DNA of 64,000 bases from JAKFWI01 sp031399165 (GTDB taxonomy: Bacteria; Pseudomonadota; Alphaproteobacteria; Caulobacterales; Aquidulcibacteraceae). The stretch lies in NCBI GenBank assembly GCA_031399165.1, contig JANNOO010000035.1, positions 1 to 64,000 on the forward strand, written 5' to 3'. The first letter of the stretch is position 1, and every line of letters begins with the position of its first letter. Position numbers and translations under genes: made by a program. Shown here piece by piece: positions 1 to 8,337 of the stretch. The notes below the pieces were generated by a model, which was not told the origin of the DNA, searched no databases, and saw only the letters and a program-made list of their open reading frames with translations.

Positions 1-5
1 CCGCG

Positions 6-40
<35 letters not shown>

Positions 41-53
41 CGCCTCATGCCAT

Positions 54-374
54 TCATGCCAGTTTGACGGCGGTTCCATAGGCCAAGACCTCAGTCGCCA
101 GGCCCTGGGCGGCGTCCGTGGTTTCAAACCGCATGCCGATCACCGCGTCGGCGCCGAGCGTGCGGGCGTGTTCGATCAACCGATCGAGCGCCTGTTCACG
201 ACTTTCGGCCAGCAGCTTGGTGTATTCGTGGATCTCGCCGCCAATGATCATGCGAAAGCTGGCGACGATGTTGCGCGCGAAAAATCGCGAGCGCACCACA
301 TTGCCGCGCGCGATGCCGAGATTCTCGATCACGCTGCGGCCAGCGATGTCGAACGTGGTGGATAGCAGCATCAA
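54..374 (-). CDS. YbjQ/UPF0145-family protein
   Basis: This 106-residue protein matches the small YbjQ (UPF0145) family in length and pattern. The visible hallmarks are an N-terminal strand reading LSTTFDIAGR, a GIARGN turn, IIGGEIHEYTKLLAESR in the middle, and GADAVIGMRFET near the C-terminus. The family forms a pentamer-like beta-sandwich and is annotated as a putative heavy-metal-binding domain; its function is not established. The gene starts 6 bases after the stop of the small membrane protein upstream and is probably the last gene of a three-gene minus-strand operon. Two adjacent ATG codons make the start ambiguous by one residue. Confidence 0.85.
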   Translation of the reverse strand: MMLLSTTFDIAGRSVIENLGIARGNVVRSRFFARNIVASFRMIIGGEIHEYTKLLAESREQALDRLIEHARTLGADAVIGMRFETTDAAQGLATEVLAYGTAVKLA

Positions 375-380
375 GGTTTC

Positions 381-683
381 CTAGCGCTCGACCTTGCGGC
401 TGTATCGCTCTTGCGCGTGCTCTTCCCGCTGGTCCGCAATGACGCGCACGATCAGCCAAACCGTGCCAAACGAGGCCATGATCGCGCCGACGATGCCCGT
501 GAGCGGCACCAGAATAAGCGCCACCAAGCCGCCTGCGGCCGGGGCGCCGCCTTTGAACAGCATGGCGATGATGCCACCCACGCCAAGGAACCAGGAAAGG
601 ACGACCAACCCAATGCCGATGCAAAGGCAAAGCAGCGCCGAGTCAGAGCGCCGCTCGGGGTTGGGGGGCTCAGCTTCCGCCAT
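381..683 (-). CDS. small two-TM membrane protein, unknown function
   Basis: This 100-residue protein has a polar N-terminus (about residues 1-15), two hydrophobic segments (about 16-45 and 50-80, rich in Gly, Val, Leu and Ile) and a charged Arg/Glu-rich cytoplasmic-looking tail. I do not recognise a named family. Its start overlaps the 3' end of the metallo-hydrolase gene by 14 bases, and it is followed 6 bases later by the YbjQ-like gene. That spacing supports a single transcript and a real gene rather than a frame shadow. Confidence 0.65.
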   Translation of the reverse strand: MAEAEPPNPERRSDSALLCLCIGIGLVVLSWFLGVGGIIAMLFKGGAPAAGGLVALILVPLTGIVGAIMASFGTVWLIVRVIADQREEHAQERYSRKVER

Positions 684-1740
684 AAAGCGCCACTCCGTCT
701 GTACCGATTCCCTTTATCGCCTCGCCGCGCTGAATTAAGCAATTCAAATGCGCAATCGCCTCGCCTGTCGCCATTGGCAACAGGTCGGGACCGATTGGCC
801 GGGCGAATAGCGCGCCAAACACGTCCACAACCCGCCGCGGACGCTCCCTGAGGCGCGTCAGCAGCCGATCCAGCCCGCGCTCATGTCCATCGATCAATGC
901 CGAAAGGCGCGCATGCGCGCCGTAAAACGGCTCGTTGTGCGCTGGCAGCACCAGCACATCTTCAGGCAGCGCCGCGCGCAGTTTCCGGCAGGACGCCAGC
1001 CAATCGGCCAACGGATCGGCCTCCGGCTCGGTCGGAAACACCGAAACGTTGGACGAGATGCGCGGCAATAATTGATCGCCTGAAATGAACAGATTGAGCT
1101 CCGGCTGGTAGAGGCAGGCGTGTTCCGGCGAGTGCCCGCACCCGGCGATCACGCGCCAGTTCCTGCCGCCGATTTCGATCTCCTCGCCGTCGCGGATGCG
1201 GCGGTAAGTGTTCGGTAGCGGCGTGATCATGCGGCCGAATCCGCCGAAGCGTTTGCGATAAGTCTCAAGCGCGGCTTCGTCCCAGCCAGCTTGCCGGTAG
1301 AAATTTACGCCTTCCGCGGGCGCCTGCCGCCCGGTATCGGCGGCGAGCATGCGGCAGGAAAAATACTCCAGCCGGCTCATCCAGAGTGGACAGCCAAAGC
1401 GCTGGCTCAGCCACCCCGCGCAGCCGACGTGATCGGGATGCATATGAGTGACAATGATACGGGCGATCGGCCGGCCTTCGAGAGCCTCATCTATCACGCT
1501 GTTCCAGTGAGCCTGTGTGTCGGCGCTGCCGAGGCCGGTATCGACGGCGGTCCAGCCCTCGCCGTCATCCAGCAGCCACAAATTTATCGCGTTCAGCGCA
1601 AAGGGCAGCGGCATACGCAGCCATTTGACCCCCGGGGCAATCTCGATTGTTTCGCCGCCGGCGGGCGGAGCCCCGCAAGGATAAGACAGCTTCGGCGCTA
1701 CTTTCGCGCCGGTGTCTTCCAGACCGTCCATGGCTGTCAT
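670..1740 (-). CDS. MBL-fold metallo-hydrolase
   Basis: A 356-residue metallo-beta-lactamase-fold hydrolase. The zinc-binding HxHxDH signature is visible as THMHPDH around residues 98-104, preceded by WLLDDGEGWTAVDTGLG, the usual beta-strand and Asp/Gly turn of the fold. A later GHSPEH and an SGD motif supply further metal ligands, and a C-terminal LPAHNEPF carries the last His. The family includes glyoxalase-II-like and MBL-type thioesterase/lactonase enzymes; the substrate cannot be told from sequence. It is the first gene of a minus-strand operon with the two small genes that follow and is divergent from the DUF2235 gene. Confidence 0.9.
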   Translation of the reverse strand: MTAMDGLEDTGAKVAPKLSYPCGAPPAGGETIEIAPGVKWLRMPLPFALNAINLWLLDDGEGWTAVDTGLGSADTQAHWNSVIDEALEGRPIARIIVTHMHPDHVGCAGWLSQRFGCPLWMSRLEYFSCRMLAADTGRQAPAEGVNFYRQAGWDEAALETYRKRFGGFGRMITPLPNTYRRIRDGEEIEIGGRNWRVIAGCGHSPEHACLYQPELNLFISGDQLLPRISSNVSVFPTEPEADPLADWLASCRKLRAALPEDVLVLPAHNEPFYGAHARLSALIDGHERGLDRLLTRLRERPRRVVDVFGALFARPIGPDLLPMATGEAIAHLNCLIQRGEAIKGIGTDGVALYGGS

Positions 1741-1876
1741 ATCGGCATGATCCTGTGATTAGCGTGAACTACCCCGCGTATAGGGTCAAAGAAGAAAGCA
1801 CGGGCGCAGGCGTGCTTTGCTTCTTCCGTTGGGGCAATTTAGGATCGAGGCCGCCGACCGCGGAGGGGGAGTCCGA

Positions 1877-2989
1877 ATGAAGCGCCTGACCGTTTTTCTA
1901 GATGGCACGTGGCAAAAGCTGGATCAGCCTGATCCCACCAACATCGCCAAGCTGGCGCAGAGCGTCGCGCACACTGATTCCAAGGGCATCGAACAGATCG
2001 TCTATTACGATCGGGGAGTCGGCGCCGATTCGCTGACACATAAGGCTCAACGGCGCATCCTGAGCGGCATCACCGGCGCGGGCCTCGAAGACGCGCTGAT
2101 GAATGCGTACCTGTTCCTCAGCTGGAATTATACGACGGGCGACGAAATCTACATTTTTGGGTTTTCGCGCGGCGCATATACCGCGCGTAGCCTGTGCGGC
2201 CTTGTCCGCAACGCCGGACTGCTGCACCGGCCGTACGCAGAGATGGCGTCGGAGGCTTATCGGCACTACCGCTCAAAGCATAAGCCGGATCAGGACGAGG
2301 CGGGCGAGTTCCGGAAGCGATATTCCTATGATCCGGTTCCGATAACCTATGTCGGCGTTTTCGATACCGTTGGACAGCGCGGCATTCCGTCGAATTTCGG
2401 GCCGATCGCATGGCTATGGAACCGCAAGCTGCAATTCCACGACCTGACGCTCAGCGCGCGTGTCAAATCCGCACGCCACGCCTGCGCAATCGATGAATTG
2501 CGAGGCGCATTTCCGGTGACGCCATGGGAAAATCTCGACGAGCGAAATCGCGAGCGCGGATTTGATCCAGCCGATCTGAATGCGCCCTATCAGCAGCGCT
2601 GGTTCCCTGGGAGCCACGGTGAAGTAGGCGGCGGCGTCGGCTCCAAGCTCGCGAACATCACGCTGCACTGGATCGCGGAAGGCGCGCGCGAGAGCGGCCT
2701 GGAATTCATGAGAGATAGAGGCCCGCTCTCCATCTACACGCAGCCTGAATATCAGGATCCGTTCTACGATTTCGTCGTGAACCGCGGCCTGCTCAGTCTG
2801 GGCGGAAAGAAGCTGCGCGTGCTCAAGCGCTATAAGCGGCCGGCGAAACCAGAAGCCGCGGATATTTCGATGATGCTGTCGGACGCCGCGATCAAGCGCT
2901 GGCGCCATCAGATGTCGCCGCCCTACCGGCCGGCGGCGCTGAAGCGCTTCGCCAAGCTCATGGAAGACAGCGGCGGCGCGCCGGGTTAG
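1877..2989 (+). CDS. DUF2235 alpha/beta-hydrolase (Tle1-like)
   Basis: The start is placed at ATG 1877, seven bases after a strong GGAGGGGGAG ribosome site; the open frame extends 20 codons further upstream without support. The 370-residue product begins KRLTVFLDGTW, the characteristic N-terminus of DUF2235. The nucleophile elbow GFSRG lies at residues 95-99 (Ser97), within IYIFGFSRGAYTARSL. The family includes type VI secretion phospholipase effectors (Tle1) as well as many housekeeping homologues. No VgrG, PAAR or immunity gene adjoins it, so an effector role is not supported here. No signal peptide is seen. Confidence 0.88.
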   Translation: MKRLTVFLDGTWQKLDQPDPTNIAKLAQSVAHTDSKGIEQIVYYDRGVGADSLTHKAQRRILSGITGAGLEDALMNAYLFLSWNYTTGDEIYIFGFSRGAYTARSLCGLVRNAGLLHRPYAEMASEAYRHYRSKHKPDQDEAGEFRKRYSYDPVPITYVGVFDTVGQRGIPSNFGPIAWLWNRKLQFHDLTLSARVKSARHACAIDELRGAFPVTPWENLDERNRERGFDPADLNAPYQQRWFPGSHGEVGGGVGSKLANITLHWIAEGARESGLEFMRDRGPLSIYTQPEYQDPFYDFVVNRGLLSLGGKKLRVLKRYKRPAKPEAADISMMLSDAAIKRWRHQMSPPYRPAALKRFAKLMEDSGGAPG

Positions 2990-3144
2990 CCCTCAACGGC
3001 GACGCGCGTCAGGATCGAAGCGCCAAAGGCGCCGCCCTGCCGGCAAATGTAAGGAACGCGCGGGGCGGGCATCCGTTAGCTTGATCAGGAGGCCAAGTGC
3101 GCGCGGATAGGGTAAGATCGCGGCGCGGCCTGAGAGGTTCAGAG

Positions 3145-3633
3145 ATGATCAGATATGCATGTCTTGCGGTGATGACCGGATTTCTGGCCGGCTGCGCGAC
3201 GCCGACGGCTTACGGCCCGGCGACGAAGCCCGGCGCGGTCGGCTACTCGGAGTCTCAAATCGAAGCCGATCGTGTTCGCATCAGCTTCAAAACCGCCGCC
3301 GGCGGCGCGCGTTATGCAGAGGATATGGCGCTACGCCGCGCCGCCGAACTCACCCTCGCGCGTGGCTATGACTGGTTCCTGGTCAACTCGCGTTTTGCCG
3401 AAGCCGGACGCGATAGCGGGCCAAGTCTTTCAGTGGGCGCGGGCGTCGGGTCTTTCGGCAGGCGAAGCGGCGTCAGTCTTGGCACGGGCGTCGGCATTCC
3501 GCTCGCGGGTCCAGGTCCGGGCGCCACCGCAAGCCTGGAAATTCGACTTGGCAGAGGGCCAAAACCGCAGGATTCCGCCGCCTATGATGCGCGCGAGGTT
3601 TCGCGCTCCCTCGCCGGGCCGCCGCCCATCTAA
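3145..3633 (+). CDS. CC0125/CC1285-family lipoprotein
   Basis: The frame opens at 3097, but ATG 3145 directly precedes a lipoprotein signal (MIRYACLAVM, then hydrophobic, then LAGC), so that start is preferred. The mature protein has the family pattern: GYSESQIEADRVRISF, then ALRRAAELTLARGYDWFLV. A Gly/Ser-rich stretch follows near residues 90-130. Such lipoproteins are common in Caulobacterales and are of unknown function. The stop codon overlaps the moeA stop tail-to-tail by four bases, so there is no room for an intergenic terminator. Confidence 0.82.
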   Translation: MIRYACLAVMTGFLAGCATPTAYGPATKPGAVGYSESQIEADRVRISFKTAAGGARYAEDMALRRAAELTLARGYDWFLVNSRFAEAGRDSGPSLSVGAGVGSFGRRSGVSLGTGVGIPLAGPGPGATASLEIRLGRGPKPQDSAAYDAREVSRSLAGPPPI

Positions 3634-4817
3634 AGCCGGTCTAGCCGAAGTACGTCGACGATGGCGCCTGCGGGATTAGCCGGTGCGTTCGGCGGCAGCC
3701 GGATAAGCGCATCCGCGCGATCGAACACGCGCAGCAGTGAAGAATCCTGAAGCTCCCACGGCTCCGCGATCCTTTGCCCGTTGTCATCCACGCCGAGACC
3801 GGCGCGAATATAATGCTCACGCGGACCGTTCGCAGGCAGCGCGCGGCCAAGCGCGGCGCGGCCCATCCATACGTGTCCGGATTCGCCCTGCATGCGCTGA
3901 ATCAGGGGACGCAAGAACAGGTGTGCGCAAACCAGCGCCGAAGCCGGATTTCCGGGCAAGCCAAGCAGCGTGAATTGATCGCCGCGCGCGAACCAGACCG
4001 GCTTGCCCGGCCGCACGGCAACATTCTCCACGATCAGCGTGGCGCCAAGCTGCTTGGCGGCAGGCTTCACCAGATCGTGGTCCCCAACCGAGGCGCCGCC
4101 AATCGTGACCACGAGATCGGCAGAGGCCGCCGCCTTCTCCATCGCCGCGGCTGTCGCGTCGAGCTTATCGCGGACAGTGGTGATGCGTTTGACCTCCGCA
4201 CCCCAGCTGCGCGCCAGCGCGGCCACGCCGTAGCTCACGGATTCAAAAATCTGATCGGGCGCGAGCTTGCCGCCTGGCTTGGCCAGTTCGTCGCCGGTGG
4301 CGATGATGGCTATATGCGGCCGGCGAAACACCGGCACGGGATCGGCGCCCGCCGCCGCGGCCAGCGCGATCGCCACGCCGTCCAATCGAACGCCTGCGGC
4401 CAGCAGCTTGTCGCCCGCTTCAAAATCGAGCCCCCTAGCGCGGATATTTGATCCTTCGGGCGTCTCAACGTGAACCACATCGCCCTCGCGGCGCGCGCGC
4501 TCCTGGATGATCACCATATCGGCGCCAGCTGGCACAGGCGCGCCGGTGAAAATACGCACCGCCTCGCCCGCGCGCACTGCTCCCGCAAACCCTTTGCCCG
4601 CAGCGCTTTCGCCGATGATCCGCAGTGCGCCGGGCGCATCGGCGGCGCGGAGCGCCCAGCCGTCCATTGCCGAGGCGTTGAACGGCGGCTGCGACCCGCG
4701 CGCGACGATATTGGCCGCCAGCGTACGCCCGAGCGCCTCATCAAGCGCCACGTCTTCATCATCGAGCGTGCGCACCGCTTCCAGCATCGCAGCGCGCGCC
4801 TGTTCAACAGTCAGCAT
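3630..4817 (-). CDS. moeA: molybdopterin molybdenumtransferase MoeA
   Basis: MoeA inserts molybdate into adenylylated molybdopterin. The roughly 395-residue product shows the family signatures: SAMDGWALRA near residue 50, FTGAPVPAGADMV around 90, IGGASVGDHD in the MoCF-like domain, and LLGLPGNPASALV near 290. It is the fourth gene of the moaD-moaE-moaB-moeA operon. ATG 4817 gives the start MLTVEQA, 10 bases after the moaB stop; an in-frame TTG at 4838 would instead overlap moaB. Neither has a convincing ribosome site, so the start is uncertain by seven residues. Confidence 0.95.
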   Translation of the reverse strand: MLTVEQARAAMLEAVRTLDDEDVALDEALGRTLAANIVARGSQPPFNASAMDGWALRAADAPGALRIIGESAAGKGFAGAVRAGEAVRIFTGAPVPAGADMVIIQERARREGDVVHVETPEGSNIRARGLDFEAGDKLLAAGVRLDGVAIALAAAAGADPVPVFRRPHIAIIATGDELAKPGGKLAPDQIFESVSYGVAALARSWGAEVKRITTVRDKLDATAAAMEKAAASADLVVTIGGASVGDHDLVKPAAKQLGATLIVENVAVRPGKPVWFARGDQFTLLGLPGNPASALVCAHLFLRPLIQRMQGESGHVWMGRAALGRALPANGPREHYIRAGLGVDDNGQRIAEPWELQDSSLLRVFDRADALIRLPPNAPANPAGAIVDVLRLDRL

Positions 4818-4827
4818 CAGCGCGCGA

Positions 4828-5382
4828 TCATGTCTCAAGTAGCCGCGGCATCAACTCGACCATGTTGCAGGGCGAGTGGCGGCTATCCAATTGCCAACGG
4901 ATAATCTTGTCCCACCCATCCTTGCAGGCGCCATTGGACCCCGGCAGACAGAAAATGAACGTGCCCTTCGCAACGCCCGCGCAGGCGCGCGATTGCAGCG
5001 TAGAAAGTCCGACGCTCTGGTATGACACCATGTGCCAAACCACGTTGAAGCCATCGATCTCCTTATCGAACAGCGGCCGCACCGCTTCCGGCGTCACGTC
5101 ACGTCCGGTAAGTCCCGTGCCGCCGGTCGAAATGATCGCATCTACCGACGGATCATCTATCCAGGCCTGCATCTGCGCGCGGATGGCGGCGACATCGTCC
5201 TTTACCATCATACGCGCCGCTACATCATGGCCATCGCGCGTGACGCGGTCGGCAAGCACCTTGCCGGACGTATCGCTTTTCGCATCGCGCGTGTCAGAAA
5301 TGGTCAACACAGCGATGCCGACAACACGGAACGGCGCGCCTTCGTTGATCTTGCCGCCCGGCGCGGGAACCTCGCCACTCAT
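4828..5382 (-). CDS. moaB: molybdenum cofactor protein MoaB
   Basis: A MoaB/Mog-family protein of about 184 residues. It carries VLTISDTRD near the N-terminus and the MoCF signature STGGTGLTGRDVTPEA in the middle, which binds molybdopterin for adenylylation. The start is placed at ATG 5382, which overlaps the moaE stop in an ATGA and has AGGA just upstream. The open frame extends five codons further upstream, but those overlap moaE. The C-terminus is followed 10 bases later by the preferred moeA start. Confidence 0.93.
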   Translation of the reverse strand: MSGEVPAPGGKINEGAPFRVVGIAVLTISDTRDAKSDTSGKVLADRVTRDGHDVAARMMVKDDVAAIRAQMQAWIDDPSVDAIISTGGTGLTGRDVTPEAVRPLFDKEIDGFNVVWHMVSYQSVGLSTLQSRACAGVAKGTFIFCLPGSNGACKDGWDKIIRWQLDSRHSPCNMVELMPRLLET

Positions 5383-5828
5383 TTCCTGTCCTTCCACTCG
5401 GCGCGGGCTTGATAATCCTGCGCGCCCGGTTCGATCCAGCGCTCTCCCTCTGGCCCGCTCTCGCGTTTCCAGAACGGCGCGCCGGTTTTCAGGTAATCCA
5501 TTAGAAAGTCCACCGCCTGCAGCGCCGCTTTGCGATGCGCCGCCAACGCAGCAGCCAGAACGATGGGCTCGCCAGGGCTCACCGCGCCGCTGCGATGGAT
5601 GATCAGCGTGTCGATGAGATCAAAACGCGTGCGGGCTTCGGTATCAATCTGGGCGATTTCCGTTTCCGTAAAACCCGGATAATGATCGAGGTGCAGCGTG
5701 TCCACGCTGCCGCCTTCAGCGCGGCATAACCCCACGAAACTGGCCAGCGCGCCCGCTTCCTTGTGACCGGCGGCGAACGCCGCCGTCTCGCCATGCGGAT
5801 CAAACGGCTCGGCCGAAACCCGGATCAT
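5379..5828 (-). CDS. moaE: molybdopterin synthase large subunit MoaE
   Basis: The catalytic subunit of molybdopterin synthase, 149 residues as expected for the family. Visible features are GALASFVGLCR, LHLDHYPGFTE, the HRSGAVSPGEPIV segment, and the active-site lysine motif MDYLKTGAPFWKRE near residues 112-125. It accepts sulfur from the C-terminal Gly-Gly of MoaD. Both ends overlap neighbours by ATGA junctions (moaD upstream, moaB downstream), which implies translational coupling. Confidence 0.96.
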   Translation of the reverse strand: MIRVSAEPFDPHGETAAFAAGHKEAGALASFVGLCRAEGGSVDTLHLDHYPGFTETEIAQIDTEARTRFDLIDTLIIHRSGAVSPGEPIVLAAALAAHRKAALQAVDFLMDYLKTGAPFWKRESGPEGERWIEPGAQDYQARAEWKDRK

Positions 5829-6082
5829 CCCCCGCTTACCGGCGGCAAAAACGCGATCTCGTCTCCCGGGCCGGCGCGCCCCTCCCGGCCGCGCTGAATC
5901 AGCTGGTTGATCGCAACCCGAACGCTGGGCGCCGCAAGGGCGGCCGCCAGATCAGGATTGTCCCGCGTGAGGGCGGCGACGATCTCAGAAAGCGGCGCTG
6001 CCGCTTCAAGTCTCAGCGCGCGCTCCCGTCCGCCCGCGAGATCGGCAAGGCGTCCTAGAAACAAGATGCGCGCGTCGGCCAT
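5825..6082 (-). CDS. moaD: molybdopterin synthase sulfur carrier subunit MoaD
   Basis: An 85-residue ubiquitin-fold sulfur carrier ending in Gly-Gly (LPPVSGG), the residue pair that is adenylylated and thiocarboxylated. ATG 6082 (MADARILFLGRLADLAG) gives the normal family length. The longer open frame to 6190 runs through an AT-rich promoter-like region and is rejected. It is the first gene of the moaD-moaE-moaB-moeA operon. The genes for the first pathway steps, moaA and moaC, are not in this window. Confidence 0.92.
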   Translation of the reverse strand: MADARILFLGRLADLAGGRERALRLEAAAPLSEIVAALTRDNPDLAAALAAPSVRVAINQLIQRGREGRAGPGDEIAFLPPVSGG

Positions 6083-6142
6083 GATCTGATTGCGCCCGCC
6101 GCGGCCCAAAACGCAAGACCTGCCCAGCACGACCTTCAAAAT

Positions 6143-6164
6143 TATATATGCCGTATATATGCCG
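6143..6164. promoter_or_regulatory. AT-rich tandem 11-bp repeat in divergent promoter
   Basis: Two perfect head-to-tail copies of TATATATGCCG lie in the gap between moaD (minus) and the SDR gene (plus). They form an AT-rich island in otherwise GC-rich DNA. The position suits a shared promoter or regulator site; no known factor is recognised. Confidence 0.45.
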
Positions 6165-6239
6165 TCGCTCGCAACAAGTGCTGGATCCATTCGCGAAAGC
6201 CGGCGCGCGTCTTAGAAGGCGCAAACGGGAGGTTGGCGT

Positions 6240-7040
6240 ATGAGCATCAAGGGCAAGACCGCGATCGTCACCGGCGCGCAAAGCGGCATCGGCGAGGCCG
6301 CGGCGGTTAAGCTGGCCGCGCATGGCGCCAATGTCATCGTCAATTACCTTGACGATCAAGAAGCTGGGGAACGCGTTGCGCAGCGCTGCAGCGGTCTTGG
6401 CGTCACAGCGCTCGCGCTCAAAGCCGACGTCAGCAGCGACAGCGATTGCCGCTGGCTCGCCGCCGAGGCAGTCGCCGCCACGGGACGGATTGATATTCTG
6501 GTCAATTGCGCCGGCGTTACGAAACACGCCCGGCACGCCGATCTCGATGCATTGCAAGCGGAAGATTTTCTGACGGTCTATAAGGTCAATCTCGTGGGCC
6601 CGTGGCAGATGACGCGGGCGTGCGCGCCGCACATGAAAGCCGGCTGCTGGGGCGCGGTGGTCAATATCGCTTCGATCGCGGCGCTGCATGGCATTGGCTC
6701 GTCCGCCGCCTACGCCGCGTCCAAAGGCGCGCTGTTGACGGCGACGAAATCACTGGCGCGCTCGCTCGCGCCGGAAATACGCGTCAACGCCATCAGCCCC
6801 GGCTTTGTCGGCACGCCATGGTTCTCGCGCCGCATGGGCAAGGACGCCTATGCCGCCATGATCGAGAACGTCGAATCAACGACGCCGCTGGCTTACGCCG
6901 CCAGCGCCGAGGACATCGCCGAAGGCATTCTGTTTCTTGTCGGCGCAGGTGCGCGCACCATGACAGGACAGAACCTGGTGATGGACGCCGGCGCCCATCT
7001 GGCTGTCGCCGCCGCCGGAGATCAGAATCCGGTCAAATGA
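6240..7040 (+). CDS. SDR-family NAD(P)-dependent oxidoreductase
   Basis: A classical short-chain dehydrogenase of 266 residues. The cofactor-binding TGAQSGIG lies at residues 11-18, an acidic residue follows in DVSSDSD, NCAG is near 90, and the catalytic Ser/Tyr-Lys set appears in NIASIAALHG and YAASK around residues 142-163. ISPGFVGTPW follows, as usual. A GGGAGG ribosome site lies eight bases before ATG 6240. The substrate is not predictable. It is transcribed divergently from moaD and ends three bases from the convergent gene downstream. Confidence 0.92.
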   Translation: MSIKGKTAIVTGAQSGIGEAAAVKLAAHGANVIVNYLDDQEAGERVAQRCSGLGVTALALKADVSSDSDCRWLAAEAVAATGRIDILVNCAGVTKHARHADLDALQAEDFLTVYKVNLVGPWQMTRACAPHMKAGCWGAVVNIASIAALHGIGSSAAYAASKGALLTATKSLARSLAPEIRVNAISPGFVGTPWFSRRMGKDAYAAMIENVESTTPLAYAASAEDIAEGILFLVGAGARTMTGQNLVMDAGAHLAVAAAGDQNPVK

Positions 7041-7043
7041 CTG

Positions 7044-8264
7044 CTAGACCGGCTCTTCCTTCCTGCGCGGGCGCATCGAGCCGAGCAGCTTTTGCAGGAA
7101 CACCCAGATGCCGCCGATAACGCCCAGCGCCCCCGCGAGCGGCTGCCAGCGATCGATAATGCCCTGCGAAACCAGCCGCACACGCGCGATCGGCGTCACT
7201 TTCACCGGAATGGTTTCCTCATAGGTTTTTATCAGGATATCGCCCTGCGCGACGCCGTCGCGTTCCAGCACGCCCCACACTTGTAGAAGCATCTTGCGGT
7301 CGGCGCCTTCGCGCTTTGGAATTACCTCCCACGACCACTGGCCGGTGGTTTCAGGCGTGATCAGCACCGTATCGATTGTATGCAGTTTCTTGACCTCGAA
7401 ATCGCTGGCGACGAGTTCCACGCGCACCTTGCGCGTTATGCTGGTTTGCCGGCTGACGGTTGGGCCGACATTGCCGAGCGTGGCCTGCGTTTCGGCCAGC
7501 GCGCCAGCGATCGCCGCCGCCACCACGTAGGGCGTATCGATTTGCATTTCCGCAGGCTTGTTGAATTTCAGTTCGGCCACCTGAAAATCGGATGGCTTAG
7601 CGTCGGCGGCGGCAGCCGCGGCGGGTGGTGCAACGGCGACGGGAGGCGCTGCCATCTCCGCAGGCGGCGGCGGCGCCGCGGCGAGCGGCTCTTCAGCGGA
7701 AGCTGGCGGCTGCAGACTGCGTGAGCGCGGCGCGGCTTGAAGCTCCGCCGGCGCGCTATCAGCCGGCGCTTCTGGTGCGGCCACAACAGCCGGCGGCGCC
7801 TCTGCGCGCGGCGCAACGTCGGTCAACGGCGGCGGCGCCGGCGCCGCGGCTTCGTCATCAGCAGCGGGCGGCGGTGGAGCGGCGTCAGCGACGACCTCAT
7901 CGCTTTCAGTCTCAGCGCTTTCAGTCGCGTATGTTTCAACCGGCGGCCGCCATGTCGCGCCGCCGACAAAAGCAAGCGCCCCGAATGCCAGGCAAATCAG
8001 GAAGGTTGTGATGCGGCCGGTCAACCGCAGCAGCACGACCGACGCAACAAGGCCGAGGAGCGCGCCGATGGCGATCAAGCCGGAGCGGATCGCAATGTCG
8101 AGGGTGAGGCCCGTAAGGATGGGTTCGCCGTTTGCGGTATAACGCACGCTCTCGCGCGTGGCCGCGTAGATCAGCAGCGCCACGCCGCCGAGCCAGATCG
8201 CCAAACCGGCTGCGCTCGCCAGAAAGGCGAAAACGCGCGCGCCCCATTGTGTCAGAAGTCCCAT
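7044..8264 (-). CDS. Pro/Ala-rich membrane protein, unknown function
   Basis: A 406-residue protein with three hydrophobic segments at the N-terminus (about residues 10-35, 55-80 and 85-105). A long low-complexity Ala/Pro/Glu linker follows (about 115-215), then a globular-looking domain (about 220-365) with many hydroxyl and basic residues, and one more hydrophobic stretch near 375-395 before a basic tail. I recognise no family. The layout suggests a membrane-anchored domain held away from the membrane by a flexible linker. The gene converges with the SDR gene, with a three-base gap. Confidence 0.72.
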   Translation of the reverse strand: MGLLTQWGARVFAFLASAAGLAIWLGGVALLIYAATRESVRYTANGEPILTGLTLDIAIRSGLIAIGALLGLVASVVLLRLTGRITTFLICLAFGALAFVGGATWRPPVETYATESAETESDEVVADAAPPPPAADDEAAAPAPPPLTDVAPRAEAPPAVVAAPEAPADSAPAELQAAPRSRSLQPPASAEEPLAAAPPPPAEMAAPPVAVAPPAAAAAADAKPSDFQVAELKFNKPAEMQIDTPYVVAAAIAGALAETQATLGNVGPTVSRQTSITRKVRVELVASDFEVKKLHTIDTVLITPETTGQWSWEVIPKREGADRKMLLQVWGVLERDGVAQGDILIKTYEETIPVKVTPIARVRLVSQGIIDRWQPLAGALGVIGGIWVFLQKLLGSMRPRRKEEPV

Positions 8265-8337
8265 GCGCCGTCCCCCGCCGCACCTTTTGCCAGCCTACTT
8301 ATCACGTCAGCGCGGCAGGGCCAGAGGCCGCGTCAGT

